A stretch of DNA of 64,000 nucleotides from Rhizobium sp. NFR07 (lineage in GTDB: Bacteria; Pseudomonadota; Alphaproteobacteria; Rhizobiales; Rhizobiaceae): NCBI RefSeq assembly GCF_900111905.1, contig NZ_FOKM01000001.1:186001-250000 (forward strand). Reading direction: 5' to 3'. Shown here piece after piece: positions 61,127 through 64,000 of the stretch (its first letter is position 1; every line of letters begins with the position of its first letter). The position numbers were made by a program, and so were the translations under genes. Below the pieces are notes generated by a model. The model searched no databases. It saw nothing but the letters and a program-made list of their open reading frames with translations, and was not told where the DNA came from.

Positions 61127-62751
61127 CAGTGACCCTCCACTTCCAGACCGCTATCCACGCCCGGGATAACCACCGCATCCCTGACGGCGTCGATATAAAG
61201 GCTAGGGTTGCTCAGTGTACGGATCGTCGTGTCCATATACTGTATGGCCGAGTTCGCCTGGATTGTCAGCGCCAGGGTGAGCGCCAGAAGCATCATGACC
61301 GGCACGATCTCGATGACGAGAACACGCGGAACGGTTCCCTCGAGCGAGGTCCAGAAAGTCCGGATACCGGCGCGGGTCATCGAAATCAGCGATGCAACAC
61401 CCGACAGAATGACCAGAATGATAAGGGTCCAGACAGCAATCGTCGGGGGCACGCCTATGGCGCCCGTCCCCATCATGGCCGACAGCATGGCGAACTTTGC
61501 AATGAAGCCGGAAAGCGGCGGCAGGCCGGAGAGCAGAATTGCGCACATGGCAAAACAGGTGCCGAGGATTGCCATCGTGCCGGGCATGGTCACCCCGTCG
61601 CTTTCTTCCGGCTCTTCGTCATCGGCATCGCCATAGGCTTCCATCGTCACTGCCAGAACGTTGGCACCGGCATCCTGGCTGCGCTCGACGAGTTCGATCA
61701 GCATGAAGAAGGCGCTGATCGTCAGCGTCGAGCTGACGAGATAGAGGAGAGCCCCCGACGACACGGCGCCGTCGTTGATGCCGAGCACCATGAGCAACGT
61801 GCCGGACGAGACAAGCACCGAGAACCCGGCAAGCCTGCCAAGCGCCTGCGACGCGAGCACGCCGATCGTGCCGAAGATGAGCGTCGCAAGCCCGCCATAG
61901 AGCAGGAAAGTCGATCCGAAGCCCGCGGACGGACCGCTGTCGAACAGCAGCATCGTCAGCCGCAGGATGACGTAGATGCCGAGCTTGCTGAGGATGGCAA
62001 AGATGCCCGCGACCGGCGCGGATGCCGCGCTGTAGGCCGTGGGAAGCCAGAAGCAGAGCGGCCACATACCGGCCTTGATGAGGAAAGCGATACCCAAGAC
62101 ACCGGCACCTGCCTCCATCAGCATACGCCGATCCGGTTCGATGTCCGGAATTCGGGCCGCGAGATCGGCCATATTGAGCGTGCCGGCCGTGCCGTAGATC
62201 AGGCTGACGCCGATCAGGAAGAGGAGCGCGGCGGCAAGGTTAACGGCGATGTAATGCATGCCCGCCTTCACACGAAGTGGGCCCGATCCGTGCAGCAGCA
62301 GACCGTAGGAGGCCGCGAGCATGACCTCGAAGAAAACGAAGAGATTGAACAGGTCGCCCGTCAGAAACGCACCGTTGACGCCCATCAGGAGGAGCTGGAA
62401 CATAGAGTGGAAATGCGCGCCCATCGCGTGCCAGCGGGCCAGCGAATAGACGAGCGCCGCGACCGCGAGGATCGCGGTCAGAAGCAGCATTAGGGCGGAG
62501 AGCCCGTCCAAGACGAGTACGATGCCGAAGGGGGCCGACCAGTTGCCGAGAAGATAGACGCCCTCATAGTCGTTCGGGCCGCTCTCGATGCCGAACAGGA
62601 CGATTGCAACGGCAAGCAGGAGAAGTACCGAGACGAGGCCGACCATGGCCTTGGCAACGCGCTGGCGCTCTTCGATGAACAGCAGTATCGCCGCCGCAAC
62701 GAGCGGGATCAGGATCGGTGCAATAATCAGGTGATGCGACCAGGCCGTCAT
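61126..62751 (-). CDS. phaD: Cation/proton antiporter subunit PhaD (MnhD/NuoN-like)
   Basis: A 541-residue proton-translocating subunit with about 14 membrane segments, related to NuoN/NuoM. It begins MTAWSHHLIIAPILIPLVAA. The conserved membrane glutamate is in LFVFFEVMLAASYGLLLHG and the lysine in IAFLIKAGMWPLCFWLPTAY. The start at 62751 overlaps the phaC stop by 4 bases. A much longer frame exists upstream but its N-terminal 137 residues are out-of-frame phaC and phaAB sequence and do not belong to PhaD. Confidence 0.92.
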   Translation of the reverse strand: MTAWSHHLIIAPILIPLVAAAILLFIEERQRVAKAMVGLVSVLLLLAVAIVLFGIESGPNDYEGVYLLGNWSAPFGIVLVLDGLSALMLLLTAILAVAALVYSLARWHAMGAHFHSMFQLLLMGVNGAFLTGDLFNLFVFFEVMLAASYGLLLHGSGPLRVKAGMHYIAVNLAAALLFLIGVSLIYGTAGTLNMADLAARIPDIEPDRRMLMEAGAGVLGIAFLIKAGMWPLCFWLPTAYSAASAPVAGIFAILSKLGIYVILRLTMLLFDSGPSAGFGSTFLLYGGLATLIFGTIGVLASQALGRLAGFSVLVSSGTLLMVLGINDGAVSSGALLYLVSSTLTISAFFMLIELVERSQDAGANVLAVTMEAYGDADDEEPEESDGVTMPGTMAILGTCFAMCAILLSGLPPLSGFIAKFAMLSAMMGTGAIGVPPTIAVWTLIILVILSGVASLISMTRAGIRTFWTSLEGTVPRVLVIEIVPVMMLLALTLALTIQANSAIQYMDTTIRTLSNPSLYIDAVRDAVVIPGVDSGLEVEGH

Positions 62752-63086
62752 CGCTTTTCGCCCCGTCCGTCGACATGGTCGGTGCCCGTCAACCCGCGGG
62801 AGGCGAGAAGGACAACCAGGAAAAGCGCCGTCGTGGCAAAGCCGATAACGATCGCCGTCAGCACCAGCGCCTGAGGCACGGGATCGGCGAGCCTTGATGC
62901 CACCGCGTCGTCCGACAGGATCGGCGGCACGTTGGTCTTGACCCCGCCAACGCCGAAAATGAACAGGTTCACCGCATAGGACAGCATCGAAAGACCGATA
63001 ATGACCTGATAGGTGCGGGGGCGCAGAATAAGCCAGACGCCGCAGCTCGTCATCACGCCGATCGCGATGGAAAGGATGATTTCCAT
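62748..63086 (-). CDS. phaC: Cation/proton antiporter subunit PhaC (MnhC/NuoK-like)
   Basis: A 112-residue NuoK-like protein with three hydrophobic segments. Its first residues MEIILSIAIGVMTSCGVWLIL and the middle GLSMLSYAVNLFIF are characteristic. The start overlaps the phaAB stop by one base (TAATG). Confidence 0.92.
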   Translation of the reverse strand: MEIILSIAIGVMTSCGVWLILRPRTYQVIIGLSMLSYAVNLFIFGVGGVKTNVPPILSDDAVASRLADPVPQALVLTAIVIGFATTALFLVVLLASRGLTGTDHVDGRGEKR

Positions 63087-64000
63087 TAGTCGTCCCTCCC
63101 CTTTTCGGCTTCGATAGTGCGAAGGCGATTGATACGGATCGATTGGTGGGCAAGCGCGACAAGGATCAGAACCGTCGAGCCGACGACCAGCAGGAAGACG
63201 CCGAGGTCGAAGAGCAATGCCGTCGCCGCCGGCACCTTGCCGATCAGCGGGATCGGAAGATACTGAAAATGCGAGGTCAGGAACGGATATCCGAAGAACC
63301 AGGCGCCGACGCCCGTCGAGGCCGCGGCGAGAAGGCCGATCCCCATCCACCACAATGGCAGGATGCGGATGCGGTCCTCCGCCCATCGCGTGCCGCCCGC
63401 AAGATATTGCAGCAGGAATGCGATCGACAGCGTCAGACCGGCAGAGAAGCCACCGCCCGGCATGTCGTGGCCGCGCATGAAGATGTAGACCGCGAATGTA
63501 ATGATGACCGGGAACATCCATTGCATGATCACCGAGGGGATCAGCAGGTAATCGCGCGCCGTATCGCCTGCGGCGCGGTCAGCATGCTCTTCGTCGAAAC
63601 GATTCTGGATGCGTTGCTGCTCAGGCATATCCATGCTGTCGGGTGCCGGACGGAAACGTCTCAGCAGAGCATAAACCGTCAGCGCCACGACGCCGAGGAC
63701 GGCGATCTCTCCCAGTGTGTCGAAACCGCGAAAATCGACGAGAATGACGTTGACGACGTTGCGGCCACCTCCCTCGGAATAGGCATTTTCCAGGAAATAA
63801 TTGGCGATCGCGTCGGGAACCGGCATGGTCATAACCGCATAGGAGATGAAGGTCATCCCGACGCCACAGACGACCGCAAGCAGAAGGTCGCGGAAACGAC
63901 GGAAGCGGGCGCGCAGCGTCACGGCTTCGTCCATCTGCTCGGTGCGTTTCGGCAGCCAGCGCAACCCGAGCAGGATCAGCACCGTTGTGACGATCTCGAC
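63086..64000 (-). CDS. phaAB: Cation/proton antiporter subunit PhaAB (MnhA-MnhB fusion), 5' end cut by window edge
   Basis: The last 304 residues of a fused MnhA/MnhB subunit; the frame is open to the right window edge. It includes the MnhA C-terminal domain (VNVILVDFRGFDTLGEIAVLGVVAL) and the MnhB part (DMPGGGFSAGLTLSIAFLLQYLAGG). The A-B fusion is the usual rhizobial form, known from the Sinorhizobium pha genes needed for pH adaptation and K+ or Na+ extrusion. It is the first known gene of this operon; further upstream is not visible. Confidence 0.9.
   Translation of the reverse strand, partial: VEIVTTVLILLGLRWLPKRTEQMDEAVTLRARFRRFRDLLLAVVCGVGMTFISYAVMTMPVPDAIANYFLENAYSEGGGRNVVNVILVDFRGFDTLGEIAVLGVVALTVYALLRRFRPAPDSMDMPEQQRIQNRFDEEHADRAAGDTARDYLLIPSVIMQWMFPVIITFAVYIFMRGHDMPGGGFSAGLTLSIAFLLQYLAGGTRWAEDRIRILPLWWMGIGLLAAASTGVGAWFFGYPFLTSHFQYLPIPLIGKVPAATALLFDLGVFLLVVGSTVLILVALAHQSIRINRLRTIEAEKGRDD

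Noticed and set aside
62752-63162. N-terminal extension of phaD to 678 residues
   Set aside because: The extra part is out-of-frame phaC and phaAB sequence; the ATG at 62751 overlaps the phaC stop by 4 bases as elsewhere in the operon.
1-64000. tRNA, rRNA, CRISPR arrays, intact insertion sequences, attachment sites and replication origins
   Set aside because: Looked for on both strands by eye; no convincing example was found.

Overview
This window looks like chromosomal or megaplasmid DNA from an alphaproteobacterium of the Rhizobiaceae type (Rhizobium, Agrobacterium, Shinella or Ensifer-like). The basis is the high-GC coding style, a Pha/Mrp-type cation antiporter operon in rhizobial order, many LysR, GntR, LacI and AraC regulators paired with sugar or acid-sugar catabolic operons, TRAP and TTT importers, and an orphan type VI secretion VgrG island. 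No rRNA, tRNA, CRISPR array or intact insertion sequence was seen.

Layout. 1-5143: oxidoreductases (an SDR cut by the window edge, a zinc-free MDR dehydrogenase, a ketopantoate-reductase-like protein) with AraC and LysR regulators. 5418-33893: a large accessory catabolic region for C4/C5 acid sugars and ketoses. It holds an LtnD-like threonate dehydrogenase with a divergent LysR; a TRAP importer followed by a split transketolase, an SDR, a TIM-barrel enzyme and a frameshifted DhaK kinase; a LysR divergent from an MFS importer and a lactonase-type amidohydrolase; OtnI divergent from a LacI regulator, OtnK and OtnC; a TTT importer with a COG4091 (homoserine-dehydrogenase/SAF, DRL-like) oxidoreductase; a TauE-type permease; and a PdxA2 - TIM-barrel enzyme - DhaKL operon divergent from a GntR regulator. 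LtnD, OtnI, OtnK and OtnC together make up the known L-threonate/oxo-tetronate route to dihydroxyacetone phosphate. PdxA2, COG4091, the transketolase and the Dha kinases suggest a second, less characterised branch (threonate 4-phosphate, erythrulose or apiose/apionate-like). Two promoters about 9.7 kb apart share an operator-like 13-mer, and a perfect 15-bp inverted repeat of LacI type lies between otnI and the LacI gene.

33933-42361: a more eroded region. It holds a dnaE2 3' fragment against an AraC gene, three SDR genes in a row divergent from a LysR, a small hydrolase, a SnoaL-like protein, a TetR regulator and several long stretches without genes. 42362-49200: an orphan VgrG island, all on the minus strand: VgrG, three unknown proteins, PAAR, a DUF4123 chaperone, a candidate toxin and its candidate immunity protein. 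49414-52421: a polytopic membrane protein facing three small secreted or anchored proteins of unknown function.

52794-59870: a NarL-type two-component system, then an FbpABC ferric-type ABC importer and an IroE/Fes-like esterase, all on the minus strand, which points to iron acquisition. 59998-64000: phaGFEDC and the 3' part of phaAB, encoding a multisubunit monovalent cation/proton antiporter, cut by the right window edge.
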